Shown: piece by piece, positions 7,693 to 14,724 of the stretch
Position numbering within the stretch: position 1 is the stretch's first letter
Layout of the letters: the number at the start of each line of letters is the position of its first letter
NCBI GenBank assembly: GCA_030040965.1
Contig: JASHOT010000068.1
Coordinates: 1-42,403 of the forward strand
Direction of reading: 5' to 3'
Length of the DNA stretch: 42,403 bases
Origin: Candidatus Sulfotelmatobacter sp.
GTDB taxonomy: Bacteria > Acidobacteriota > Terriglobia > Terriglobales > Acidobacteriaceae
The notes under the pieces: generated by a model
Told to the model about the DNA's origin: nothing
Database searches by the model: none
What the model saw: only the letters and a program-made list of their open reading frames with translations
Made by a program: the position numbers and the translations under genes

Positions 7693-8582
7693 ATGTGATC
7701 GAAGACTCGACAGTGAATCCCGTAGAACAGTTTCTGCGCACCGACCGCATGCCGCACATCTGGTGCCCGGGATGCGGCATCGGTACGACGGTGAATTCGT
7801 TTTCGCGCGCGCTGGTCGAATCGAAGGTCGACCTCGATTCAATCGCGCTGGTTTCAGGCATCGGATGCACGGGTCGGGTGGCGGGATATGTGAAGCTCGA
7901 CTCGTTTCATACCACGCATGGACGCGCGATTCCATTCGCGACCGGGTTGAAGCTGGCGAATCCGAAATTGAATGTTGTGGTTTATTCGGGTGACGGAGAT
8001 CTTTCGGCGATCGGCGGAAATCACCTGATTCATGCCGCGCGGCGCAACATGGATCTGAAAGTGATCTGCGTAAACAACCTGATTTACGCCATGACCGGTG
8101 GTCAGACCGCGCCGACTACGCCGGGTCGTGCGACGACTTCGACGAATCCGTACGGCACGTTCGAGCCGGCCTTCAACCTGCCGGCGTTGGTCGACGCTGC
8201 GGGTGCGGTTTATGTGGCGCGGTGGACGACGTTCCATGTCCGGCAACTGGCCCGCTCGATCAGCGAGGCCTTCGCGAAAAAAGGATTCTCGTTCATCGAA
8301 GTCATCTCGCCTTGCCCGACCCTTTATCAGCGGCGCAACAAGATGGGCGACGGACTCGACACCATGAAGTACTACAAGGAAAAGAGCAAGGTGAAGAACG
8401 GCGCGCCGACGGGGGAAGTCGGGCTCACGCTGAACGGCGAAATCGCGGTCGGCAAGTTTGTGGACCGCGAACGCCCTGACTATCAGACGCTGATGCGGGC
8501 GCAATATGTGGAATCGCTGGGCGAACGCTACATCGAAGTCACGGGTGAGGCAGAACCAGAAATGGAGTGCGCATGCGGCTAA
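7686..8582 (+). CDS. korB: 2-oxoacid:ferredoxin oxidoreductase, beta subunit (TPP-binding)
   Basis: A 298-residue beta subunit. IWCPGCGIGT carries conserved cysteines, SGIGCTGRVAGYV and the TTHGRAIPFATGLKLANP segment are typical, and the thiamine-diphosphate/Mg site is the GDGDLSAIGGNHLIHAARRN region followed by VNNLIYAMTGGQ. It forms the catalytic core with the alpha subunit. It starts at ATG 7686 inside the end of korA and ends inside korC. The C-terminal ECACG tail is unremarkable. Confidence 0.92.
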   Translation: MLNVIEDSTVNPVEQFLRTDRMPHIWCPGCGIGTTVNSFSRALVESKVDLDSIALVSGIGCTGRVAGYVKLDSFHTTHGRAIPFATGLKLANPKLNVVVYSGDGDLSAIGGNHLIHAARRNMDLKVICVNNLIYAMTGGQTAPTTPGRATTSTNPYGTFEPAFNLPALVDAAGAVYVARWTTFHVRQLARSISEAFAKKGFSFIEVISPCPTLYQRRNKMGDGLDTMKYYKEKSKVKNGAPTGEVGLTLNGEIAVGKFVDRERPDYQTLMRAQYVESLGERYIEVTGEAEPEMECACG

Positions 8583-9166
8583 CGGAAATTCGTATTGCAG
8601 GATTCGGCGGGCAGGGAGTGATTCTCTCGGCGGTGGTGTTAGGCAAGGCAGCGTCGATTTATGAAAACGGCTTCGCCACCATGACGCAGAATTTTGGTCC
8701 TGAGGCGCGCGGAGGCGCGTGCAGCTCGCAACTGGTGGTTTCGGATTCGCCGGTGCTTTATCCCTACACGACGCAGCCCGACATCATGGTGATCATCTCG
8801 CAGGAGGCCTACAACCGCTTCGCGCAGGAACTCAAGCCGGGCGGCCTGCTCATCATCGAAGAAGACCTGGTGCGGGTTTCGAACATCAATCGCGACAAGC
8901 AGGTTTATGCCATCCCGGCCACGCGGTTTGCGGAAGAACTGGGCAAGCGCATGGTCCTGAACTCGGTGATGGTTGGATTCTTCACCGCGGTGACGAAGCT
9001 GCTCAGCGCCGATGCGGTGCGCAAGGCAGTGGCGGATTCGGTGCCTCCGAGTTTCCGTGAATTAAACCTGAAGGCGTTCGAGAAAGGATACGCTTACGGA
9101 GTTGACGTGATGGCTGCCGGTCCGGCGAGACGGGAACTGGAAGCGGTTGCGGTGGCGGAAGAGTAG
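8573..9166 (+). CDS. korC: 2-oxoacid:ferredoxin oxidoreductase, gamma subunit
   Basis: A 197-residue gamma subunit. It opens with RIAGFGGQGVILSAVVLGKAA, the family signature, followed by QNFGPEARGGACSSQLVVSD and the helix LNSVMVGFFTAVTKLL. The subunit binds CoA and completes the alpha-beta-gamma-delta complex. The ATG at 8573 is chosen over an in-frame GTG at 8567 because GGAG at 8564-8567 is correctly spaced for it. It overlaps the korB stop by ten bases and is the last gene of the operon. A convergent SRPBCC gene ends 12 bases downstream. Confidence 0.9.
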   Translation: MRLTEIRIAGFGGQGVILSAVVLGKAASIYENGFATMTQNFGPEARGGACSSQLVVSDSPVLYPYTTQPDIMVIISQEAYNRFAQELKPGGLLIIEEDLVRVSNINRDKQVYAIPATRFAEELGKRMVLNSVMVGFFTAVTKLLSADAVRKAVADSVPPSFRELNLKAFEKGYAYGVDVMAAGPARRELEAVAVAEE

Positions 9167-9178
9167 AAGCTGCTCGCC

Positions 9179-9700
9179 CTACTTTTCCGCAAGATTTTTC
9201 ATATTGGCCAGCCCATCCTCGAAGTGTTTCCCCATCATCTGGTCCATATTCATGAAGATTTCCATGACCTTCATGAAGTAAAGATTTTGCCCCTCCCATG
9301 ACCAGGTCACGTTGGTCGCCGATCCGCTCGGCGTAAGCGTGAACGTGTTCAGGTTATGGGAGTGGAATGGCTTCACGAAGTCGACCTTGACCGCAATCCG
9401 GTTTGACGGCTGCGAATCTGTGATAAGCATCTTTCCCTTGCCCGCTTTGCCACGACTATCCCACTCGGAAGCCGCGCCAATGCCGCTCTCCGGGCCGCTG
9501 AACGCGCGCATGACGGTGGGGTCGTCCTGTGGCTCCCAATCCGGCCAGCGATGCAGGTTGTTGATGAGGGCGAAGACCTTTTCGGGAGGAGCATTGATCA
9601 CGATCGAACGCTGAACATGAAGAGTAGCTGGCTTGGTCGCGGCAAATATGAGAAGGAGCGCAATCAGAACGGCAACGATCATGGCGACTCGAAAAGCCAT
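9179..9700 (-). CDS. SRPBCC (START-like) family protein with N-terminal membrane anchor
   Basis: A 173-residue protein. A single hydrophobic helix (about 4-24, VAMIVAVLIALLLIFAATKP) is followed by a polyketide cyclase/START-like domain: VQRSIVINAPPEKVFALINNLHRWPDWEPQD is the characteristic first strand and helix, and VTWSWEGQNLYF-KVMEIFMNMDQMMGKHFEDGLANMKNLAE the closing helix. The fold binds hydrophobic ligands; no ligand can be named. It is convergent with korC and the last gene of its strand run. Confidence 0.85.
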   Translation of the reverse strand: MAFRVAMIVAVLIALLLIFAATKPATLHVQRSIVINAPPEKVFALINNLHRWPDWEPQDDPTVMRAFSGPESGIGAASEWDSRGKAGKGKMLITDSQPSNRIAVKVDFVKPFHSHNLNTFTLTPSGSATNVTWSWEGQNLYFMKVMEIFMNMDQMMGKHFEDGLANMKNLAEK

Positions 9701-9757
9701 GGACTCACTCTCTCCTTATGGCCTTGCTCGGGCGATCTTAAGATGTGCGGCGCAGGT

Positions 9758-11500
9758 TTAAGGCTTCGCGGCCACCCAATAATAATCCACATTTTGCGGC
9801 GGGTAGTGGCCGAGGAACGATATGCGGCGGCCGGCGGTGTGATCGGCGATGGCGACCTTCCACGTCGGATTCGCCACCAGCAGATGCTCCTCGGCGGGCG
9901 TCTCTCCCAGTTCGTAGCGCGAGATCTTCTGATTGCGATAGAACGCGAGGCCGTACTCGAGTTCGCGGGATGCGCCGCAGACGGCGACGGGGAGTTTCTG
10001 CGTCTCGATAGCGGCGAGTTCCGCGGCCAGCGGACGAGCAGAAAGTGTTTGATCGATCGCCGTCGTTCCCAGCTTTACTACGGCGGCGACCGCAAGCACC
10101 ACCGGAATCAGCGTGACGAAACGCAGCATGCGCAGGCCGAACCGGCTCATAAGCGTGAGTGCGATCGCCGCCGCGAGCACAACTGCAACCGCGAGCGCGA
10201 TGTAGAGTGGCCGCCCGCCGGGCAGGTGATGCTCTGTCACGATGTATGCGATGAGTGCGGCGGGAACGATGGGTGCGGCAGCTACGACTCCATGCAGCGC
10301 GGCCATCCACTTCGCGATGCGCGTTTCCAGATCATATCGGCGCAGATATTCCGCCAGCAGCACGGCACCAGCCGGCACTGCGGGAAGAATGTATCCTGGC
10401 AATTTCGATTGCGAGAGCGAGAAGAAAATCACTGGAATGATGAGCCAGAGGCAGGCAAAGACATTCAACTGCAACTCAAGATCAGGCCTCGCGCCCGCCG
10501 CATCCGGTGCCGATGCACGCGAGATCCCTGGCCCCGCTGGTAAAAGCGCGGGGCTTCGGGATGACGCATGTGTAGATGCATCCTTGGCTCCTCCCGCAAA
10601 GCCGCTGGGCTCAGGATCATGCCGCTTTCTAAACGAGTTCGTCTCCGCCCACCAAACGCGCGCCGATTGCGCAAAGGCGGCTATCACAAAGATTGTCCAC
10701 GGCATCAGTGCCAACAAGACGACCGGCAAGAAGTACCAGAACGGCTCGGGATGGTGATAAAGATTTGTCGAGAAGCGCGCAAAGTTTTGCTGGAGAATGA
10801 ATTCGTGAAAAAACTGCGGATTGCGCATCTCGACGGCGAGATACCAAGGCAGAGCCACAACGCAGAAAAGCAGCGCTCCCGGGAACCAGAGTGAGCGAAT
10901 AATCAGCCGCCAGTCGCGCGCCGCTGCCGCGAATAGAAATATGACAATCGCCGCGAGAAAAGGTGCAACCGGGCCCTTCGCCAGCATTCCCAGCGCCATG
11001 AAGAAATAAAACAGCGCGAGATAGATCCTCTTGTCAGCTTCGCGCCAGGCCCACCAGGAAAGCATGCCGATTGCGAAAGTAGATGCCAGCACCACGTCGG
11101 TCGACGCGGCATGCGCGTAGCCGACCACCCCCGCGCAGGAAGCAGCGATCAGCGCGGCGTCGACTTCCACTCCGTGGCGAAAGCGGCGAAAGAAAAGATA
11201 AATCGCAACCACCAGCAGCGTCGCATCCAGGGCCGAAGGAATTCGCGCCGCAACATCGTTGACACCGAAAGCCGAATAGGCCAGCGTGGCCTGCCAGTAG
11301 TAGAGCGGAGGCTTCTCGAGCCACGGGCGCCCGTTGAGCGTGGGAGTGATCCAGTCGCGGTGGTCGAGCATTTCGCGCGCAACCTGGGCATAGCGCGGCT
11401 CGTCAGCGCCAATGAGGCCGAACCGACCTGAGGCGTAGAAGAAAAGAAAAGCGCAGAAGCCGGCGAGGAGCAGAACGTCGGTGCGGGTGCGCGTGGTCAT
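9758..11500 (-). CDS. ArnT/PMT-like membrane glycosyltransferase (GT39/GT83 type)
   Basis: A 580-residue polytopic membrane enzyme of the dolichyl/undecaprenyl-phosphate-sugar glycosyltransferase superfamily. The first periplasmic loop has GADEPRYAQVAREML, with the catalytic-type Asp, and TLNGRPWLEKPPLYYWQ, both typical of ArnT-like proteins. About 10-12 helices follow and there is a C-terminal soluble domain. ATG 11500 (MTTRTRTD) is chosen; upstream in-frame codons run into an intergenic inverted repeat. A hydrophilic stretch at about residues 300-335 is encoded by a dispersed hairpin repeat (10521-10567), an insertion tolerated in frame. The transferred sugar is unknown. Confidence 0.87.
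   Translation of the reverse strand: MTTRTRTDVLLLAGFCAFLFFYASGRFGLIGADEPRYAQVAREMLDHRDWITPTLNGRPWLEKPPLYYWQATLAYSAFGVNDVAARIPSALDATLLVVAIYLFFRRFRHGVEVDAALIAASCAGVVGYAHAASTDVVLASTFAIGMLSWWAWREADKRIYLALFYFFMALGMLAKGPVAPFLAAIVIFLFAAAARDWRLIIRSLWFPGALLFCVVALPWYLAVEMRNPQFFHEFILQQNFARFSTNLYHHPEPFWYFLPVVLLALMPWTIFVIAAFAQSARVWWAETNSFRKRHDPEPSGFAGGAKDASTHASSRSPALLPAGPGISRASAPDAAGARPDLELQLNVFACLWLIIPVIFFSLSQSKLPGYILPAVPAGAVLLAEYLRRYDLETRIAKWMAALHGVVAAAPIVPAALIAYIVTEHHLPGGRPLYIALAVAVVLAAAIALTLMSRFGLRMLRFVTLIPVVLAVAAVVKLGTTAIDQTLSARPLAAELAAIETQKLPVAVCGASRELEYGLAFYRNQKISRYELGETPAEEHLLVANPTWKVAIADHTAGRRISFLGHYPPQNVDYYWVAAKP
10521..10567. repeat. Dispersed hairpin repeat inside the glycosyltransferase gene
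   Basis: GAGATCCC and GGGATGAC ends match the intergenic copy at 2211-2259 almost base for base. The inner stem here is CCCCGC (10532-10537) with GCGGGG (10548-10553). On the coding (minus) strand it contributes about 16 residues (HASSRSPALLPAGPGIS region) with no stop. Confidence 0.75.
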
Positions 11501-11511
11501 GCGGATATTGG

Positions 11512-11591
11512 TGATCGAGTGATTTGCGATCGTGCGATTGATTATCTCCTCGTAGCGAATCTGAATCACTCAATCGCAAATCACTCGATCA
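11512..11591. repeat. Perfect 19-base inverted repeat between two genes
   Basis: TGATCGAGTGATTTGCGAT (11512-11530) is exactly complementary to 11573-11591, with 42 bases between them. The spacer repeats related words (GCGATTGATT, AATCACTCAATC). It lies between the end of nrnA and the start of the glycosyltransferase gene, so nrnA transcripts reading through would contain the hairpin. Confidence 0.85.
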
Positions 11592-11601
11592 GGCAATCGC
11601 T

Positions 11602-12549
11602 TCATTGTACGGAGGGTCCGCGGCGAATCTGAAGAAGAACCTGCCGGAGGGCGTCGGCGAGCGGGCCATCGATGGAGCATCCGCTGGCGCACTCGTGGCC
11701 GCCGCCGCCGAAGCTTTCCGCCACTCGGGCTACATCGAGCTTCCCTTTGCTGCGCAGGCTCACGCGGTAGCGGGCGTCGGGCAATTCGCGGAAGAACGCA
11801 GCGACCTCAACTCCTCCAATCGAAAGCACGTAATTGACCAACCCTTCGCAGTCTTCTTCCCTCGCTTCGCAGCGCTCCATCTGTTTTTGCGTGACCCAGA
11901 CGTACCCGATGTGACCGTCGACGTTGAGATTGCGCAGGGCCTCACCGAGCAGGCGAATCTTGGCAACGGAGTGAGCGAAATAAATTCCGCGGGCGCAATG
12001 AGCGGGATCGGCGCCGGCAAGCACGAGCTCGCGGGCCAAGGAGAACGTGTTTTCATTCGTGCCTTGAAACATGAACGATCCGGTGTCGGTCATGAGCGCG
12101 GTGTAAAGACAGGTGGCGATCTCGGGAGAAAACTTCACGCCGGCCTCGCGCGCGAGGCGGAAGACCATTTCAGCCGTGGCCACGGCGTGGGGATCGATCC
12201 AGTTCACGTGTGCGAAGGGGCGTCCGCTGACGTGATGATCGATGCTGATGAGGAATCGATCTTCGAGTCCCTCAAGGCGGGTGCGGTGAATGCTGTCGCA
12301 CTCGAGAATGATCGCCGCCTCGTAAGAACCGAGCACGCGAGTGGATTGGACAACTTCGTTGGCAAAGGGCAAAGAGCGGTAGATGCGCGGAACGCCATCG
12401 TGCAGCACGACGTCGGCATGCTTGCCCATGGAGCGCAGAATCTGGCAGCAGGCCAGAGCCGAGCCGATGGCGTCGCCATCGGGGCGGGCATGCGAAGTCA
12501 GCACGAATCGCTCGCGCTCTCCGATCTGCCGGAGGACGTCCTCAAGCAT
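11602..12549 (-). CDS. nrnA: DHH-family phosphoesterase, NrnA-like oligoribonuclease / pAp phosphatase
   Basis: A 315-residue DHH/DHHA1 phosphoesterase. N-terminal motifs: LTSHARPDGDAIGSALA (metal-binding His and Asp), ILECDS, and the name-giving SIDHHVSG. The C-terminal DHHA1 motif is SFGGGGHECASG. NrnA degrades nano-RNA and dephosphorylates pAp, and is commonly linked to rbfA, as here. ATG 12549 (MLEDVLRQ) lies four bases after the rbfA stop and has AGAAGG upstream; a further in-frame ATG at 12570 would overlap rbfA. Usual length for the family. Confidence 0.9.
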   Translation of the reverse strand: MLEDVLRQIGERERFVLTSHARPDGDAIGSALACCQILRSMGKHADVVLHDGVPRIYRSLPFANEVVQSTRVLGSYEAAIILECDSIHRTRLEGLEDRFLISIDHHVSGRPFAHVNWIDPHAVATAEMVFRLAREAGVKFSPEIATCLYTALMTDTGSFMFQGTNENTFSLARELVLAGADPAHCARGIYFAHSVAKIRLLGEALRNLNVDGHIGYVWVTQKQMERCEAREEDCEGLVNYVLSIGGVEVAAFFRELPDARYRVSLRSKGKLDVARVAESFGGGGHECASGCSIDGPLADALRQVLLQIRRGPSVQ

Positions 12550-12553
12550 GTCG

Positions 12554-12961
12554 CTATGCCTTCTCTCCACTGGTGTCCCTGGCAGTTTCCCTGCCTAACG
12601 ACTTGCCGCGTTTCTTGGCCCGAGCCAGCAACTCCTCCACCCGCGCACGCTCACGCTCGGAGCGATCAAGGCGGAAGAACAGTTCAGGAGCCCGCCGCAA
12701 CCGCAGGCGATCTGCGAGTTCGTGACGGATGTAAGCCTTGGCCGCGTCGAGTCCTTGCATGCTGCGTTCGGCTTCGTCTTCGTCCCCCTCGACATCGACG
12801 AGGACCTGCGCGGAACGGCCATCTTCGGCCAGGTGCACTCCGGTCACGCTGACCAGGCCGATGCGCGGGTCGGCGAGCTCGCCTTCCACCAACGTTTCGA
12901 TTTCTTCCCGCAGCGCCTCGCCTAAACGTCCGCGATGATGCTTGACTGTGCGCTTCTCCAC
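12554..12961 (-). CDS. rbfA: 30S ribosome-binding factor RbfA
   Basis: A 135-residue KH-fold assembly factor that binds the 30S subunit during 16S rRNA 5'-end maturation. Visible features: HHRGRLGEALREEIETLVEGELADPRIGLVSVTGVHLAEDGRSAQVLVDV and the conserved LRLRRAPELFFRLDRS. GTG 12961 is used (VEKRTVKHH) with GGAG eight bases upstream; extending further adds unrelated sequence. The gene is followed directly by nrnA. In most bacteria it follows infB/DUF503 directly; here a gene on the opposite strand separates them, so rbfA-nrnA must have its own promoter in 12962-13150, which I could not identify. Confidence 0.88.
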   Translation of the reverse strand: MEKRTVKHHRGRLGEALREEIETLVEGELADPRIGLVSVTGVHLAEDGRSAQVLVDVEGDEDEAERSMQGLDAAKAYIRHELADRLRLRRAPELFFRLDRSERERARVEELLARAKKRGKSLGRETARDTSGEKA

Positions 12962-13117
12962 AGCTCCAGCTCCGAAAGTAAAACGCAAGAGAATATCAGA
13001 AAATGCGGTGCAAGTCTTGGCCCGAAAGCGCCATGGATGCGCCATTTCGCGCCATGCGGCAAATGAATCTCCACAGGCGACGGCCCGGATCTGTTGCGGG
13101 TGAGGCTTAACACCTTA

Positions 13118-13149
13118 TTGACAACTCGCGGATTCGCCCCGCCTACAAT
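13118..13149 (+). promoter_or_regulatory. Possible sigma-70 promoter for the secreted-protein gene
   Basis: A perfect TTGACA (13118-13123) and TACAAT (13144-13149) are present, but 20 bases apart rather than about 17, so strength is doubtful. A start near 13156 would exclude the TTG at 13153 as start codon and fit the GTG at 13168. Confidence 0.4.
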
Positions 13150-13167
13150 AACTTGCGAGGTTTTGCC

Positions 13168-14358
13168 GTGAGCGCGTTCGCCCCAGGAATTCGGTCGCGA
13201 CATGATCACCCGTGGCATTTTTCACTCGCCATCGCCTTGCTGGTTCTGGTCGCTTTCAGCTGCGATTCGAATCCGGGGCCGCCGGCCGCGCTCACGGTGG
13301 TGAATACCACCGACCTCGGAGCGATTCCGACCAATCCGGACATCCTTGGCCGAGACGGCGGATTTAGCGCGGTGTTTCAGGGCTATTCGGTCTGGGTCTA
13401 TGGAGACACATTTCTCGCGAGCCAAAACGCAAATGGACGGACGCTGATCAGCGACTCGTGGTCATACACGACCGATCTCGACGCGCAGAATGGAATTAGC
13501 GGCTTCCAAGAGCGATTGGATTCTTCCGGCGCGCCGACGATGATCTTGCCCGAGACCTCGGCGGAGTTTACGTTCAACCAGCAGCACAACGGCAATGCGT
13601 GCCAGGTGGCGCCTTGCGGCGCGCGCTGGGCGCTCTGGCCGGCGACAATCGTAACGGACACGGCAAATAATCAGGCTCTCATTTTCTACAATCTCGTCTA
13701 CGCGTTGCCCGGAGCCTTCAATTTTCAGGGCATCGGCAATTCGGTCGCAACGTGGCAGAACTTCAGCGGGCAACCGCAGCGGCCGACGTTTAATCCGGCG
13801 ATCGTGCCTGGACATGCAGACCTGATGTTTAACGAGAATCAGCCGAACTTCGGTTCAGCTGCATTCATTGCGAATGGAACGCTCTACGTCTACGGTTGCG
13901 GCATACCCAGCAACAGCCGCGATAAGGGTTGCAGGCTGGCGAAAGTGAATCCCGCGAACGTGACCGATCTTTCCGCGTGGAGTTACTACGCGGGCGGCGG
14001 CAATTGGTCGCCGCAAATCAGCGACGCGATGTCGGTGTTCGAGAATGCAAATATTCTCAGCATTTCGTGGAACGACTATCTGCAACAGTATGTCGCTGTC
14101 TACAGCCAGTTGTTTTCGCAGAATGTGCTGATGCGGACGGCGCCTGCGCCCGAAGGGCCCTGGTCGCGGGAGATTACCGCATTCGTGGCGATGCAGCCGA
14201 CTTCCGGCAACGTCTACGACGCGCACGCACACGCGGAGTATGACCTGAACGGCGGCCAGACCATTTTTGTAACGTACTCACGGGCGACCGGAGCTTTTAC
14301 CAGCGAAGTCCGCCTGGTGGAAGTGCAGTTGGGCCGACCTGCGCAGACGGCTCCTTAG
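13168..14358 (+). CDS. Secreted DUF4185-like beta-propeller lipoprotein
   Basis: A 396-residue exported protein. A hydrophobic signal (SLAIALLVLVAFS) is followed by Cys in AFSCDS, an imperfect lipobox. The rest is rich in aromatic beta strands: DGGFSAVFQGYSVWVYGDTFL, PNFGSAAFIANGTLYVYGCG, YVAVYSQLFSQNVLMRTAPAPEGPWS and HAEYDLNGGQTIFVTYS. This pattern is typical of five-bladed, glycosidase-like propellers such as DUF4185. Substrate unknown. GTG 13168 has GAGG seven bases upstream; an in-frame TTG at 13153 lacks a ribosome site. It sits on the opposite strand between DUF503 and rbfA, interrupting a normally continuous operon. Confidence 0.75.
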   Translation: MSAFAPGIRSRHDHPWHFSLAIALLVLVAFSCDSNPGPPAALTVVNTTDLGAIPTNPDILGRDGGFSAVFQGYSVWVYGDTFLASQNANGRTLISDSWSYTTDLDAQNGISGFQERLDSSGAPTMILPETSAEFTFNQQHNGNACQVAPCGARWALWPATIVTDTANNQALIFYNLVYALPGAFNFQGIGNSVATWQNFSGQPQRPTFNPAIVPGHADLMFNENQPNFGSAAFIANGTLYVYGCGIPSNSRDKGCRLAKVNPANVTDLSAWSYYAGGGNWSPQISDAMSVFENANILSISWNDYLQQYVAVYSQLFSQNVLMRTAPAPEGPWSREITAFVAMQPTSGNVYDAHAHAEYDLNGGQTIFVTYSRATGAFTSEVRLVEVQLGRPAQTAP

Positions 14359-14645
14359 AGAAATTCCACGAAGGAATCGGCGACGTCGGCGCCGTGATTG
14401 TTGGCGATGCGCGTGGCGGCGCGCTCGACTTTCTTCATCAGGCCATCGAGATAGTCGCGCGAATCGGAGATGCTGACCACTCCGATCGTGGCGCGATTCC
14501 ACAAACTGCTGGGATCCAGTTCAGCCACGGAAACGTTGAAACCGGCGCGCAGCCGGTCTTTCAGGCTGCGAACCACCTGGCGACGATCTTTGAGGGACTG
14601 CGCGGCTTCAATGTGGAGTTCGAGGGTGAGGAAGGCGATTGGCAT
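14355..14645 (-). CDS. DUF503 (YlxP-like) protein
   Basis: A 96-residue protein of the DUF503 family: LTLELHIEAAQSLKDRRQVVRSLKDRLRAGFNVSVAELDPSSLWNRATIGVVSIS is diagnostic. The family is small, ferredoxin-like, nucleic-acid-linked by context (between infB and rbfA) and without established activity. Its stop overlaps the end of the converging secreted-protein gene by four bases. It lies 79 bases downstream of infB, the gap being filled by a GTCGTTGG-word repeat. Confidence 0.9.
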   Translation of the reverse strand: MPIAFLTLELHIEAAQSLKDRRQVVRSLKDRLRAGFNVSVAELDPSSLWNRATIGVVSISDSRDYLDGLMKKVERAATRIANNHGADVADSFVEFL

Positions 14646-14648
14646 GCA

Positions 14649-14721
14649 GTCGTTAGTCGGTAGTCATTGGTCGTTGGCAGAAGCAGCTGAGCAAACGACC
14701 AACGACGAACGACCAACGACA
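14649..14721. repeat. GTCGTTGG/CCAACGAC word repeat between infB and DUF503
   Basis: GTCGTTAGTC, TTGGTCGTTGG and then AACGACCAACGACG with ACGACCAACGAC form an imperfect hairpin (for example TTGGTCGTT against AACGACCAA at 14694-14702). The same words reappear at 36946-36998 and 38106-38171 in the ribosomal operon. Confidence 0.7.
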
Positions 14722-14724
14722 GTT

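Noticed and set aside
11512-11591. Terminal inverted repeats of an insertion sequence
   Set aside because: Only 42 bases lie between the arms, there is no transposase, and no target duplication is visible.
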